From Acidobacteria bacterium UBA2994 (lineage in GTDB: Bacteria > Acidobacteriota > Vicinamibacteria > Vicinamibacterales > UBA8438), in contig DEAA01000052.1 in the NCBI GenBank assembly GCA_002346545.1, positions 61,818 to 125,817 of the forward strand: a DNA stretch of 64,000 nt, in the 5' to 3' direction. Under the pieces are notes generated by a model. It searched no databases and was not told the DNA's origin. It was given only the letters and a program-made list of their open reading frames with translations. Shown here piece after piece: positions 17,953 to 27,028 of this stretch. The translations under genes were made by a program, and so were the position numbers. Every line of letters starts with the position of its first letter. The stretch's first letter is position 1.

Positions 17953-18453
17953 TTAGCGCGCTCGCCACAGGAAGACTTCCCAGTCGCGGAGCGGATCCGG
18001 GCCGCCCACCGGTGTGTCCATAGGCATCCCGGAACGACCGGACCACTGTTCAAGATAGGGGATCCGGGCGTCGCCGATAACCTCCGTGGCCCGCATCGGA
18101 TAGGTTTCGCCGGCGAAACGCAGCCAGCCGTCGCCGCTGCCCGTACGCACCCGCTCAGCCCAGTAGCCACCGTCGGGACGAGTCGCCGTGATCACCATCT
18201 CCGGGGTGCCGACGTAAGACAGGTAGACGACGAAGGGGGGAAAGCCAGCCAGCTTCATCATGACCGGCCCCTCTAGATCGTTGAGCGGAGTGAAGTCGTC
18301 AGGAGCCGGCGTCTCAGTCCCCCCGATGATTACACCCGGCGTCCGCGAGAGTCCGGTATTACCGAGATACGGGGCGGTGAACATCCACCCCCCGATGCCA
18401 CCCACCAGGGCGACTCCCACCACGGCTCCGATCATCGCCTGCTTCTCGGTCAC
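17953..18453 (-). CDS. small membrane-anchored protein of unknown function
   Basis: 166 residues from GTG 18451-18453, with GGAGGGG just upstream. Residues 7-28 are a single hydrophobic anchor (MIGAVVGVALVGGIGGWMF); the remaining part is predicted outside. The mid-section (VVYLSYVGTPEMVITATRP, WLRFAGETYPMRATEV) faintly resembles split-barrel, deazaflavin- or FMN-binding nitroreductase-like proteins, too weak to call. TATAAT on the minus strand at 18485-18490 gives it a probable promoter that faces the divergent EamA gene. Confidence 0.6.
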   Translation of the reverse strand: MTEKQAMIGAVVGVALVGGIGGWMFTAPYLGNTGLSRTPGVIIGGTETPAPDDFTPLNDLEGPVMMKLAGFPPFVVYLSYVGTPEMVITATRPDGGYWAERVRTGSGDGWLRFAGETYPMRATEVIGDARIPYLEQWSGRSGMPMDTPVGGPDPLRDWEVFLWRAR

Positions 18454-18484
18454 AGCCCCTCCGTCTCGATTACCGTTTCAGGCG

Positions 18485-18490
18485 ATTATA
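18485..18490 (-). promoter_or_regulatory. -10 box TATAAT (minus strand)
   Basis: GCGTATAATCGCC on the minus strand stands about 32 bases before the GTG at 18453. The same TATAATCGSC string precedes genes starting at 29646, 36268 and 61577. Confidence 0.5.
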
Positions 18491-18495
18491 CGCAC

Positions 18496-19341
18496 GTGTC
18501 GCCTCGCCTGAGCATCCTGGTCGCCGCCCTCCTGTTCTCCACAGGAGGAACAATCATCAAGGCCACCGCGTTGACCAGCTGGCAGGTGACGGCTTTCCGG
18601 TCGCTCATCGCGGCCGCCTTCCTCTGGGTGACCGTTTCTGGCGCCCGTCGCATCTGGGCGCCACGCACGCTCCTCGTCGGGGCTGCCTACGCCTCGACGC
18701 TCACCCTCTTCGTCCTAGCCAACAAGCTGACCACGGCGGCTAACACAATCTTTCTCCAGTCGACGGCGCCGATGTATCTGCTGGTCTTCGGGCCCTGGCT
18801 TCTGAAGGAGCCGCTCCGGCGCTCGGACGCCTGGCTCATCCTCGCAATGGCAGCCGGAATGGCGCTGTTCTTCGTCGGCGCGGCTCCCCCTACGGCCACT
18901 GCCACCGACCCGCGCCTAGGCAACCTTCTGGGGGCCGTCGCCGGGCTAAGCTGGGCCCTGACTATCCTCGGACTCCGCTGGCTGGGCGCAAACGCTGCGT
19001 CACCCCTGGCCGGAGCCAAGGCTGTCGTCGCTGGCAATTTGATCGCGGCGATCCTGTGCCTCCCGCTTGCATTTCCCGTGGCGGAGACTGACTGGTTCGA
19101 CTGGGGGTTGATGGCGTATCTCGGCGTCTTCCAGATCGGCGTGGCCTACATCCTGATGACCCGCGGCATGCGCAGCGTGCCAGCGCTCGAGGCGTCGCTG
19201 CTCCTGCTGCTGGAACCGGTCGCCAGCGCATTCTGGGCCTGGCTGTTCCATGGCGAGCAGCCAGATCCGTGGTCACTGGCCGGCTCCTTCCTTATCCTGG
19301 CCGCCACGGTGCTGCGCGTCCTGGCGGGCCGCCGCGGCTGA
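18496..19341 (+). CDS. EamA/DMT-family drug-metabolite transporter
   Basis: 281 residues, starting at GTG 18496. About ten hydrophobic helices in two EamA repeats: residues 1-130 (LVAALLFSTGGTIIKATAL, NTIFLQSTAPMYLLVFGPWLLKEPL) and 145-280 (GAVAGLSWALTILGLRW, EASLLLLLEPVASAFWAWLFHGE). This is the RhaT/EamA permease type, inner-membrane carriers for metabolites or drugs with unpredictable substrate. It is divergent from the small membrane protein and upstream of the ADP-ribosylglycohydrolase by 60 bases. Confidence 0.9.
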   Translation: MSPRLSILVAALLFSTGGTIIKATALTSWQVTAFRSLIAAAFLWVTVSGARRIWAPRTLLVGAAYASTLTLFVLANKLTTAANTIFLQSTAPMYLLVFGPWLLKEPLRRSDAWLILAMAAGMALFFVGAAPPTATATDPRLGNLLGAVAGLSWALTILGLRWLGANAASPLAGAKAVVAGNLIAAILCLPLAFPVAETDWFDWGLMAYLGVFQIGVAYILMTRGMRSVPALEASLLLLLEPVASAFWAWLFHGEQPDPWSLAGSFLILAATVLRVLAGRRG

Positions 19342-19401
19342 CCGCGCCCCCCCGTTCGACATACAATCACCGTTTTGCTCGACCATCAGCAGGAGTCCCA
19401 G

Positions 19402-20649
19402 ATGCACGCCCGTTGCCTCGGCCTTGTCCTACTGCCCAGCCTCCTTGCCGCGGTACCCGCCGCCGCACAGGACGACCACCACGTCATCTCCACCGACGAG
19501 TTCCGCGAGAAGATCGAAGGCTTCTGGCACGGCCAGCTCGTCGGCAACTATCTGGGTTTCCCTTTCGAGAACCTGTATGTCGAGGAACCGATTCCTGTCC
19601 TCGTCGACCGGTACTACACCACCGCCAACAGCGGCGACCTCGAGATCAACGGGAACGACCTGCGGGGGAACACGCACCTTTTCGCCGGGACGTTTGGCGG
19701 CGCTTGGTCGGACGACGACACCGATATCGAGTTCGTCACGCTGCATGCGGTCGAAGAACATGGACTCGACATCACCTACGAGGAGATCGGGCAGGCCTGG
19801 ATGCGCCATATCAACCGCCGCATCTGGGTGGCGAACCGGACCGCCCGCACCCTGATGGACGAAGGTCTGGTACCACCAGCGACCGGGGCTAAGGAGAACA
19901 ATGAGAACTGGTTTCAGATCGACCCGCAGCTCGTCAACGAGATCTGGAGCGTGTTCTACCCCGCAATGCCGACCAAGGCGGCTGAACAGGCCGAGTGGGG
20001 CGCGCGGATCACCAACGACGACTGGGGCACGCACCCGACCATCGCCTACGGCCTGATGTACAGCGCGGCGTTCTACGAGCAGGACACCGAGGCGCTGGTC
20101 CGCATGGCACTCGACGTGCTCCCCGTCGATAGCCCCTTCACCGAAGGGATGCACGACGTGCTCCGCTGGTGGCAGGAGAATCCGGACTGGCGTGACACCC
20201 GCCAGCTGATTCACGACAAGTACTACCGCTACACAAAGGGGGATTACGAGGCGCCGGTCTCGGTCGTGTCCTCGCTCAACAACGGCCTGACGGGCATCAT
20301 GGCCATCCTGTACGGCGAGGGCGACTTCGAGCGCTCCGTCGGCATCGCGGTCTCCGCCGGCTACGACTGCGACAACCAGGCAGCGACGGTGGCCGGTCTC
20401 ATCGGCGTGCTCAAGGGCGGCTCCACCATCCCGCACCGGTTCACGCATGACCTGGGCCCGGGCACCTGGGACACGCCGTTCAACAACTCCTACGTCAACT
20501 TCTCCCGGGACGAGATCCCGGTGCAGACCCCGATCAACGAGATCATCGACCGGATCATCGCCGTTTCAGAGCAAGCCATCTTCGCCGCCGGCGGTCGCAA
20601 GGTGGTCGACGCCGGGACGACGCATTACTGGATTCCTAAAGGGTTATAA
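19402..20649 (+). CDS. exported ADP-ribosylglycohydrolase-family protein
   Basis: 415 residues from ATG 19402 (AGGAG seven bases upstream). Unlike typical DraG enzymes it begins with a signal peptide (LLAAVPAAAQ). Family signs: FWHGQLVGNYLGFPFEN, the metal-binding SDDDTDIEF (about residues 112-120), GYDCDNQAATVAGLIGVLKGG near residue 330. The family removes ADP-ribose from proteins, or acts on related N-glycosyl bonds, using two Mg ions. An extracytoplasmic location makes a nucleoside or N-glycoside hydrolase role more likely than reversal of protein ADP-ribosylation, but this is inference. The last codons overlap a TATAAT promoter for the next gene. Confidence 0.85.
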   Translation: MHARCLGLVLLPSLLAAVPAAAQDDHHVISTDEFREKIEGFWHGQLVGNYLGFPFENLYVEEPIPVLVDRYYTTANSGDLEINGNDLRGNTHLFAGTFGGAWSDDDTDIEFVTLHAVEEHGLDITYEEIGQAWMRHINRRIWVANRTARTLMDEGLVPPATGAKENNENWFQIDPQLVNEIWSVFYPAMPTKAAEQAEWGARITNDDWGTHPTIAYGLMYSAAFYEQDTEALVRMALDVLPVDSPFTEGMHDVLRWWQENPDWRDTRQLIHDKYYRYTKGDYEAPVSVVSSLNNGLTGIMAILYGEGDFERSVGIAVSAGYDCDNQAATVAGLIGVLKGGSTIPHRFTHDLGPGTWDTPFNNSYVNFSRDEIPVQTPINEIIDRIIAVSEQAIFAAGGRKVVDAGTTHYWIPKGL

Positions 20650-20672
20650 TATTGAGACTGAGACTCAGTCTC
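20645..20672 (+). promoter_or_regulatory. TATAAT promoter with 19-base palindromic operator
   Basis: A perfect TATAAT at 20645-20650 overlaps the end of the glycohydrolase gene. At 20654-20672 follows GAGACTGAGACTCAGTCTC, nine-base perfect arms around one central A, covering the expected transcription start. The ATG of the SMP-30-like lipoprotein is at 20687. A dimeric repressor binding here would block that gene. The arms have only a one-base loop, so this is not a terminator hairpin. No good -35 box was seen. Confidence 0.6.
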
Positions 20673-20686
20673 ACTACAATACAATA

Positions 20687-21637
20687 ATGAATCGAAATCG
20701 CACGCTCCATTTTCCTGCTCTCACCCTGCTAGCCACCTTCTCTCTGGCCTGCTCCGCTACTCCCGTGGAGGAAGCCGAGCCGACTCCCGCGCCTGAAGCC
20801 TCCGAGGCTGAGGCGCTAACCGCCGCGCCAGCCACCCCGATGTGGTTCCTTGACGAGGGAATGGCCCAGCCAGAAAGCGCCTATCTCCACGGGGAGTCCG
20901 GTGCGCTCTTTGTGTCGCTAATCGACGGCGAGCCCGGCGGCCGTGACGGCAACGGGCATATTGCGCGTCTAACCCCCGAGGGCGAGGTCGTCGACGCCAT
21001 GTGGGCTACGGGCTTCAATGCCCCCAAGGGCCTTCGAGCGCACGATGGGACGCTCTGGGTGGCCGACCTGGATGAGGTCATCGGCATCGACATCGAAACC
21101 GCTGAGGTCACCTCGCGGATCGCCGTCGAAGGCGCCGAGTTCCTGAACGACGTCGCCACCGGACCTGACGGCACCGTCTACGTGTCAGACAGCAACGGCC
21201 TCAAGATCTACGCCATCGCCGATGGCGAGGCCTCGGTGTTCGCCGAAGGCGACGTGGTTGAAGCGCCGAACGGTGTGCTGGTTGACGGCGACCGGCTGCT
21301 GGTGGGCTCGATGCGGCAGGCGGCCGCTCCCGACAGCGCGCCAGGTCAGCTGTTCGCGCTCGATCTCGCCAGCGGCGAGAAGACGGTGTTGTCGAACGAG
21401 CCGATCGGCACCATCGACGGGATTGAGCTCGACGGCCAGGGCGGCTACATCCTGACCAACGTCATGGCGGGAGAGGTCGTGCACGTCAGCGGCGCCGGCG
21501 ACGTTCGCGTGATCATGAACTTTGGCGACAGCGTGGCTGCCGACCACGCCTACGACAGCGAGCGCGGGCACGTGATCGTGCCGCACCTGTTCCAGAGCTC
21601 GCTCGGCGCCTACGACGTGAGCGGGCTCCTAGATTAG
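20687..21637 (+). CDS. SMP-30/gluconolactonase-like lipoprotein
   Basis: 316 residues from ATG 20687. Signal with lipobox FSLACS, then a Pro/Glu/Ala-rich linker (residues 23-47). The rest is a six-bladed propeller with SMP-30/NHL-type repeats: GFNAPKGLRAHDGTLWVADL, FLNDVATGPDGTVYVSDSNG, APNGVLVDGDRLLVGS, TIDGIELDGQGGYILTNV. Family members bind a divalent metal and hydrolyse lactones, though many propellers of this type have no known activity. Lipid-anchored outside the cytoplasm. Probably regulated by the operator just upstream. Confidence 0.82.
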   Translation: MNRNRTLHFPALTLLATFSLACSATPVEEAEPTPAPEASEAEALTAAPATPMWFLDEGMAQPESAYLHGESGALFVSLIDGEPGGRDGNGHIARLTPEGEVVDAMWATGFNAPKGLRAHDGTLWVADLDEVIGIDIETAEVTSRIAVEGAEFLNDVATGPDGTVYVSDSNGLKIYAIADGEASVFAEGDVVEAPNGVLVDGDRLLVGSMRQAAAPDSAPGQLFALDLASGEKTVLSNEPIGTIDGIELDGQGGYILTNVMAGEVVHVSGAGDVRVIMNFGDSVAADHAYDSERGHVIVPHLFQSSLGAYDVSGLLD

Positions 21638-21668
21638 ATGGGGCTTCGGCCCACCCCCCCCGCGGCGT

Positions 21669-21726
21669 GCCAACGCCAGCGAATCAATGCGTTGGCTTAA
21701 GCCAAACCTCGCTCTGTAGGTTTGGC
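21669..21726. terminator. two tandem hairpins between convergent genes
   Basis: First hairpin: GCCAACGC at 21669-21676 pairs with GCGTTGGC at 21689-21696. Second: GCCAAACCT at 21701-21709 pairs perfectly with AGGTTTGGC at 21718-21726. They lie between the convergent lipoprotein and esterase genes, so a bidirectional termination role is likely, but no run of T follows on either strand. Confidence 0.5.
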
Positions 21727-21794
21727 CGTGCGCGCCCGGCAGGCCGGTGCGTTCCTAGCCTGCTCGTTCATCGGAGACCGGTGCCAGGCGGGGG

Positions 21795-23414
21795 TCAGGG
21801 TGCCGCAGCACGTAAAACGGCGTAGTGCTTGTCTACGAGGTCGAGACGCGCCTTCCTGACGCCGGCGCGGACCTGGATGGTGTCGCCGATCTCGAGCGCC
21901 TCGTCGGCATTCGCATCGAACGCAGGCCACTCGGGGAGTCCTTCACCGTTGGGATCCCCGGTGGCCGCGAAGTTCACCCAGTAGGACGCCAGCACATTCG
22001 ATAGCTCGCGGTCCGTGTCGTCCCACGCACGGTCCGCGTGCGGCGACTCGCTCACCCCGAAATTGTCGAAGACGTACGGTATCTCCGCCGTGTGATACGC
22101 CCCGTAGTGGGCAAAGGGATCGCCTTCGGCGGTCGGCGGCTTCCGGCTGAAGAAGTACAGGTAGGCGTCTGACGGCACCGTCGCCATCATGCGCGCCCAG
22201 GTTCGCATCTCCCAGCCGAAAGTCGTGTCGGTGAAGAGCCCGACCTGGCTCGCCCATGCCTCATCGGTGTCTCCGGCCGGATAGGTTGCAAGAAACTCGT
22301 CGCCAAGATCGCCGAACTGCCCTCCGAGCCCGGCGCGATACGCCTCCGGCTCAACCTCGGGCGGCGTGAACATCGTTCCTTCGTCAGCGTTCGAACCGAC
22401 AATGACGGGGATGTCCATCTGGTTTCCCGCCGCGAAGATCTCGTAGATCGACGCCGGAAACACCCAGCCGTCAACCGTGGCGCGGCTCAGAGGCATCGGC
22501 ACACCCAGCACCTCCTCCGCGCTCGCGGCCCGCATCGCCGCCAAGGTGACCTCGGTGCCCTCTCCGAGGAGCGCCTCGACGAAACGCCCCCCAGCCGCTT
22601 CGGCGGTCGCCTTCGGTATGGAACCGGCCGGGCCGAAGTTGCCTCCGCTCTGTCCGATCGCTCCATGCACCAGGCCCGCCGCCAGCGGCGATGCGGTCAC
22701 GTAGTTCACGCTCCAGGCACCGGCCGACTCACCGAAGATGGTTACCCGGTTCGGATCCCCCCCGAACGCCGCGATGTTGTCCTGAATCCACCGCAACGCA
22801 GCGATCTGGTCAAGAACCCCGTAGTTCCCCGACGCCCCGTGCGCCGACTCTTCGCTGAGCAAGGGATGCGCCAGATACCCGAGCGCGCCCATCCGGTAGT
22901 TGATGGTCACCACGACCGCCCCACGCCCCGCCAGCGCGGCCCCGTCATAGGAACTGTCCGCCCCGTTCCCGATCCTCAGACCACCCCCATGAATCCACAC
23001 GAGCACCGGCAACGCATCTCCCGACGAGGCCGCTGTCCAGACGTTCAGATACAAGCAGTCTTCGGACGTCTCCTCCACCCCTGCGTCATAGAACGCGGCG
23101 TTCGACGCCTGGGCGTTCACCTGGATGCAGGAGGCCCCGGCGGCCGAGGCATCGCGGACCCCGGTCCATTCCGACGACGGCTCTGGCGGACGCCAGCGCA
23201 GATCGCCCACCGGCGGCGCAGCGAACGGCAGTCCACGATACACCCAGACGTTGGGATCCCGGTCGGACGGCACGCCGTCCGCCAGGCCTTGAGCCACGGT
23301 GACCTGTCCTGCCTCAATGACCAGTTCCGGCGCCGACGCCGGCTCGGAACCGCATGCGGCGACCACGATCGCCCCGCCGAGAGTGACTGCCGTCAATGAA
23401 CGCGCCTTCGCCAT
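21795..23414 (-). CDS. type-B carboxylesterase, lipoprotein
   Basis: 539 residues. Signal with lipobox VVAACGS. Carboxylesterase features: YRGLPFAAPPVGDLRWRPP, EDCLYLNVWT, WIHGGGL, INYRMGALGYLAHP, the GESAGAWS nucleophile elbow, an acidic residue in GSNADEGTMF and a His in GAYHTAEIPYVFDN. It should hydrolyse carboxylic esters at the cell surface or periplasm. A second, diverged paralog is at 4355-5932. Divergent from the molybdopterin oxidoreductase across 114 bases. Confidence 0.9.
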   Translation of the reverse strand: MAKARSLTAVTLGGAIVVAACGSEPASAPELVIEAGQVTVAQGLADGVPSDRDPNVWVYRGLPFAAPPVGDLRWRPPEPSSEWTGVRDASAAGASCIQVNAQASNAAFYDAGVEETSEDCLYLNVWTAASSGDALPVLVWIHGGGLRIGNGADSSYDGAALAGRGAVVVTINYRMGALGYLAHPLLSEESAHGASGNYGVLDQIAALRWIQDNIAAFGGDPNRVTIFGESAGAWSVNYVTASPLAAGLVHGAIGQSGGNFGPAGSIPKATAEAAGGRFVEALLGEGTEVTLAAMRAASAEEVLGVPMPLSRATVDGWVFPASIYEIFAAGNQMDIPVIVGSNADEGTMFTPPEVEPEAYRAGLGGQFGDLGDEFLATYPAGDTDEAWASQVGLFTDTTFGWEMRTWARMMATVPSDAYLYFFSRKPPTAEGDPFAHYGAYHTAEIPYVFDNFGVSESPHADRAWDDTDRELSNVLASYWVNFAATGDPNGEGLPEWPAFDANADEALEIGDTIQVRAGVRKARLDLVDKHYAVLRAAAP

Positions 23415-23528
23415 GGGTCAACCTTTCTGTAGCCCGTCCGGGCCATCTCGTTTGGGAGATGGTATCAGGCGGGTGGTGATACTCTCGGCCGGCGTGCCTC
23501 TTTGTCACGCGACCCGGGAGACCCTCTC

Positions 23529-25784
23529 GTGAGCGACTGGAAACCAACCGCCTGCATCCTCTGTGAATGTAATTGCGGGGTCGAGGTGCAGCTCGGGGGC
23601 GACGACGGCCGCGTGCTCGAGCGCATTCGCGGCGATCGCGCGCACCCCTCGTCACGGGGGTACCTGTGTCAGAAGGCGGGCACGCTCGACCACTACCAGA
23701 ACAACCGCGACCGGCTGCTCTCTCCGATGCGGCGCCGCGCCGATGGTGATTTCGAGCCGGTGGGCTGGGAGACGGCCATCCGCGAGGTGGCCGACCGACT
23801 CCAGGCGGTGCGTGACACCCACAGCGGCACGTCGATTCTCTATTACGGCGGCGGCGGACAGGGCAACCACTTCCCGGGTGGCTACGCCACCACGACCCGC
23901 GGGGCGCTAGGCGTTCGCTATCGCTCGAACGCCTTGGCTCAGGAGAAGACCGGCGAGTTCTGGGTCAGCCACGAAATGTTCGGCGCCCACGCCCGGGGCG
24001 ACTTCGAGCGCTGTGACGTGGCGGTGTTCCTGGGCAAGAACCCGTGGCAGTCACACAGCATCGCCCGTGCCCGCGCCGTGCTCAAGGAGATCGCCCGCGA
24101 CCCCGAGCGCCAGATGATCGTGATCGACCCGGTTCGCACCGAGACCGCCGAGCTGGCCGACATCCACCTGGCCGTGCGACCGGGCACCGACGCCTGGCTG
24201 CTCCAGGCGCTGCTGGGGGTGATCCTCGACGAGCGGCTCGTCGACGAGCACTGGCTTACCGAGCACACCATCGGGTTCGATGCGGTCCGTCCGGCCCTCG
24301 AACGCGTGTCCATCGCCGACGCCTGCCAGCGCTGCGGCCTGGACAAGGCGCTGGTCCGGCGCGCGGCGCGAGTGATGGCCGGCGCTGACCGGCTGGCGTT
24401 GTTCGAGGACCTGGGCGTGCAGATGAACCGGCACTCCACCCTCGTCAGCTATCTGCATCGGCTGCTCTGGATTGTGACCGGCAGCTTCGGGAAGCAGGGC
24501 TCGCAGGTCGTGCCCAGCCACATCCGTGCGCTGGCCGGTGGACGTTCCGCCCGCACTACGCCGGTGGCCGGGGCACCAATCATCTCGGGTCTGGTCCCCT
24601 GCAACGTCATCCCCGAAGAGATTCTCACCGACCACCCGGACCGTTACCGCGCGATGATTGTCGAGAGCGCCAACCCGGCGCATTCGCTGGCCGACAGCCA
24701 GAAAATGCGCGAAGCGCTTCGGGCCCTCGAGTTCACCGTGGTCATCGACGTCGCCATGACCGAGACGGCGCGCGAGGCCGAGTACGTGCTGCCGACCGCC
24801 ACCCAGTATGAGAAGGCGGAGGCCACCTTCTTCACCTCGGAGTTGCCCGACAATTCGTTTCATCTGCGCCATCCGCTGTTTCCGGCACCCGAGTCAGTCC
24901 TTCCCGAAGCCGAGATCCATGCCCGGCTGGCCGAGGCGATGAATGCGATACCGACCGAGCTCGTGGCCGGGTTGCGAGACGCGCTGCAGGCCGGCGGGCG
25001 TCCCGCGTTCGCGGAGCTGTTCCAGAGCGCCGCCGCGGAGCGCCCTGACATGCGCTGGCTGGCGCCGGCGCTGCTCTACCGCACGCTGGGCGAGACGCTC
25101 CCCGAGGGACTCGACTCGGCCGCGCTCCTCTGGCCGCTCGCGCACGAGTGCGCCCGGAAGTACCCCGACTCGATTCGACGAGCCGGCATCAAGGGGAAGG
25201 ACGCCTTCGCGCTGGGCGAGGCGCTGTTCGAGGCCATCCTGACGAGCCCATCCGGCTTCGTCTTTACCCGCGACGACCACGCGGTCAGTTGGGAACGCCT
25301 CGGCACGCCTGACGGGAAGATCCAGGCGGTGATTCCGGAGCTGCTCGTCGAGCTGAACCGCCTCCATTCGGAAGCGCCGCCGTCCCGGGACGACGGCTTC
25401 CCGTTCGTCCTGGCCGCCGGCGAGCGGCGTGCCTTCACAGCCAACACGATCAACCGGAATCCCGCCTGGCGTGGTCGAGACGCCGAGGGTGCCTTGCGCG
25501 TACACCCGGACGATCTGACCCGACTTGGCCTCGACGACGGCGGTGTGGCGCGGCTCGTGACCCGACGGGGTACGGTCGAGGTGCGGGTCGAGAGCTCGGA
25601 CCGGATGCAGGTGGGCCAGCTGGCTCTGCCCAACGGGCTCGGCGTCGACTATCCTCAGGACGACGGGACCCGCCAACAGGCGGGCGCGGCGCCAAACGAG
25701 TTGACGGCCGCCGAAGACCGCGACCCTTTCGTCGGCACGCCGTGGCACAAATCGGTGCCGGCGCGACTCGAGGCCCTGAAGTAG
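23529..25784 (+). CDS. molybdopterin-dependent oxidoreductase, formate dehydrogenase-like
   Basis: 751 residues from GTG 23529, chosen because GGGAG lies eight bases upstream; a TTG at 23502 is the alternative. The N-terminus has a 4Fe-4S site (CILCECNCG then YLCQKAG), followed by the molybdopterin oxidoreductase domain (GGGGQGNHFPGG, NPWQSHSIARARAVLKEI, DPVRTETAELADIHLAVRPGTDAWLL) and a C-terminal molydopterin dinucleotide-binding domain (AFTANTINRNP, VHPDDLTRLGLDDGG, LPNGLGVDYP). The usual Cys/Sec metal ligand position appears to fall in NALAQEKTGEFW, without an evident Cys, so this is not a canonical formate dehydrogenase. No signal peptide: cytoplasmic. The sugar dehydrogenase gene follows after ten bases. 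Confidence 0.88.
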   Translation: MSDWKPTACILCECNCGVEVQLGGDDGRVLERIRGDRAHPSSRGYLCQKAGTLDHYQNNRDRLLSPMRRRADGDFEPVGWETAIREVADRLQAVRDTHSGTSILYYGGGGQGNHFPGGYATTTRGALGVRYRSNALAQEKTGEFWVSHEMFGAHARGDFERCDVAVFLGKNPWQSHSIARARAVLKEIARDPERQMIVIDPVRTETAELADIHLAVRPGTDAWLLQALLGVILDERLVDEHWLTEHTIGFDAVRPALERVSIADACQRCGLDKALVRRAARVMAGADRLALFEDLGVQMNRHSTLVSYLHRLLWIVTGSFGKQGSQVVPSHIRALAGGRSARTTPVAGAPIISGLVPCNVIPEEILTDHPDRYRAMIVESANPAHSLADSQKMREALRALEFTVVIDVAMTETAREAEYVLPTATQYEKAEATFFTSELPDNSFHLRHPLFPAPESVLPEAEIHARLAEAMNAIPTELVAGLRDALQAGGRPAFAELFQSAAAERPDMRWLAPALLYRTLGETLPEGLDSAALLWPLAHECARKYPDSIRRAGIKGKDAFALGEALFEAILTSPSGFVFTRDDHAVSWERLGTPDGKIQAVIPELLVELNRLHSEAPPSRDDGFPFVLAAGERRAFTANTINRNPAWRGRDAEGALRVHPDDLTRLGLDDGGVARLVTRRGTVEVRVESSDRMQVGQLALPNGLGVDYPQDDGTRQQAGAAPNELTAAEDRDPFVGTPWHKSVPARLEALK

Positions 25785-25794
25785 CGAGGAGCAT

Positions 25795-27018
25795 ATGGCC
25801 ACCCAGTCCCGACTTCGCACCGTCATCGTGACCGCCGTGTCGTTCGGCGGACTCCTTCTCGCCGCCTCCGTCCTGGCGCAACCGGCGCTCCCTGACGAAC
25901 CGCAGATAGTGGCGACCCAGACCGGCCCGGTGCGGGTCGTTCCGATCAAGGGCCTCACCTATCCCTGGGCGCTCGCTTTCCTGCCTGATGGCGACCTGCT
26001 GGTGACCGAGCAGAATACGTCGGCGCTCCGTCGTATCAGCAACGACGCGCTCGACCCCACCCCCATCATCGGCCTCCCGGCGCCCATCACCAGCCAACGA
26101 CGGGACACCGCTGGCGTCGATGTCACGGTCCATCCACGCTTCGAGGACAACGGCCTGGTCTACGTCAGCTTCTGGACGCCGAAGCCGGATGACCCAAGGG
26201 TCCAGACGGCCGTGATCCACCGCGGGCGGCTCGACGGGCATCGGCTGGTCGACACCGAGCAGATCTTCGAGTCCGTGTCCTGGACCGACGGACCATCAGC
26301 CATCCGCGCCATCTTCGGCCCCGACGACAAGCTGTTCGTGGCGATCGGCGCCCCGGGGTTCGGCACCGTGGCCGGCGAGACCGGCTGGGCGCAGGACCCG
26401 CAGCACCACGGCGGGAAACTCCTTCGCCTGAACGACGACGGGTCGATTCCCGACGACAACCCGTTCTTGAACGAACCTGGCCATCTGCCAGAGCTCTACG
26501 TCCTGGGCATCCGAAACGCCATCGGCATGGCCTTCCACCCTGAGACCGGGCAGTTGTGGGAGACAGAGAACGGCCCTCAGGGTGGCGACGAGGTCAACGT
26601 CATCCGACCGGGCCTGAACTATGGCTGGCCGGTCGTGACCTACGGGCGAGCGTATTCGAGCGATCCGGAAGGGGCGCGCTCGGGTCTCCCGCCCCCTACG
26701 GTGCAGCCACCCACGTCGGCGCCGGGGATGGAGGAGCCGTTTCTCTACTACACCCCGTCGATCGCCATCGCCGGCATGGCCTTCTATACCGGCGACCAGT
26801 TTCCCGAGTGGACCGGCGACCTGTTTGTGGGAGGCCTGATCGGACGGCAGGTTTCTCGCATCCAGTTCAACGCCAACAACCTGGAGCGCCGCCGAGAAAC
26901 GCTGTTCGCCACCCTCGGTCAACGGATCCGTGACGTCAAGCAGGGCCCGGACGGCTACCTCTATCTCACCACCGACATGCAGGACGGCGCGGTGCTCAGA
27001 ATCGAGCCCGCGCCATAG
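25795..27018 (+). CDS. PQQ-dependent aldose sugar dehydrogenase-like protein
   Basis: 407 residues; signal peptide ends ASVLAQ. The glucose/sorbosone dehydrogenase fold is clear: GLTYPWALAFLPDGDLLVTEQ, GGKLLRLNDDGSIPDDNPF, GIRNAIGMAFHPETGQLWETENGPQGGDEVNVI, PGLNYGWPVVTYG. In the family a His sits in HFGGR just before the FGPDG segment; here that stretch reads GPSAIRAIFGPD with no His, so the usual catalytic base seems missing. It may be a binding protein or use other chemistry. Ten bases after the molybdopterin gene and ten before the hydrolase gene: one operon. Confidence 0.85.
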   Translation: MATQSRLRTVIVTAVSFGGLLLAASVLAQPALPDEPQIVATQTGPVRVVPIKGLTYPWALAFLPDGDLLVTEQNTSALRRISNDALDPTPIIGLPAPITSQRRDTAGVDVTVHPRFEDNGLVYVSFWTPKPDDPRVQTAVIHRGRLDGHRLVDTEQIFESVSWTDGPSAIRAIFGPDDKLFVAIGAPGFGTVAGETGWAQDPQHHGGKLLRLNDDGSIPDDNPFLNEPGHLPELYVLGIRNAIGMAFHPETGQLWETENGPQGGDEVNVIRPGLNYGWPVVTYGRAYSSDPEGARSGLPPPTVQPPTSAPGMEEPFLYYTPSIAIAGMAFYTGDQFPEWTGDLFVGGLIGRQVSRIQFNANNLERRRETLFATLGQRIRDVKQGPDGYLYLTTDMQDGAVLRIEPAP

Positions 27019-27028
27019 AGGCACTGCC

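Noticed and set aside
20654..20672. Palindrome read as a terminator
   Set aside because: Its one-base centre cannot form a normal hairpin loop and no T run follows; an operator fits better.
20447..20686. Upstream extension of the SMP-30-like gene
   Set aside because: It overlaps the glycohydrolase gene in another frame; the lipoprotein signal and promoter place the start at 20687.
23529..25784. Selenocysteine-type formate dehydrogenase
   Set aside because: No in-frame TGA and no Cys at the ligand region; the call stays at molybdopterin oxidoreductase.
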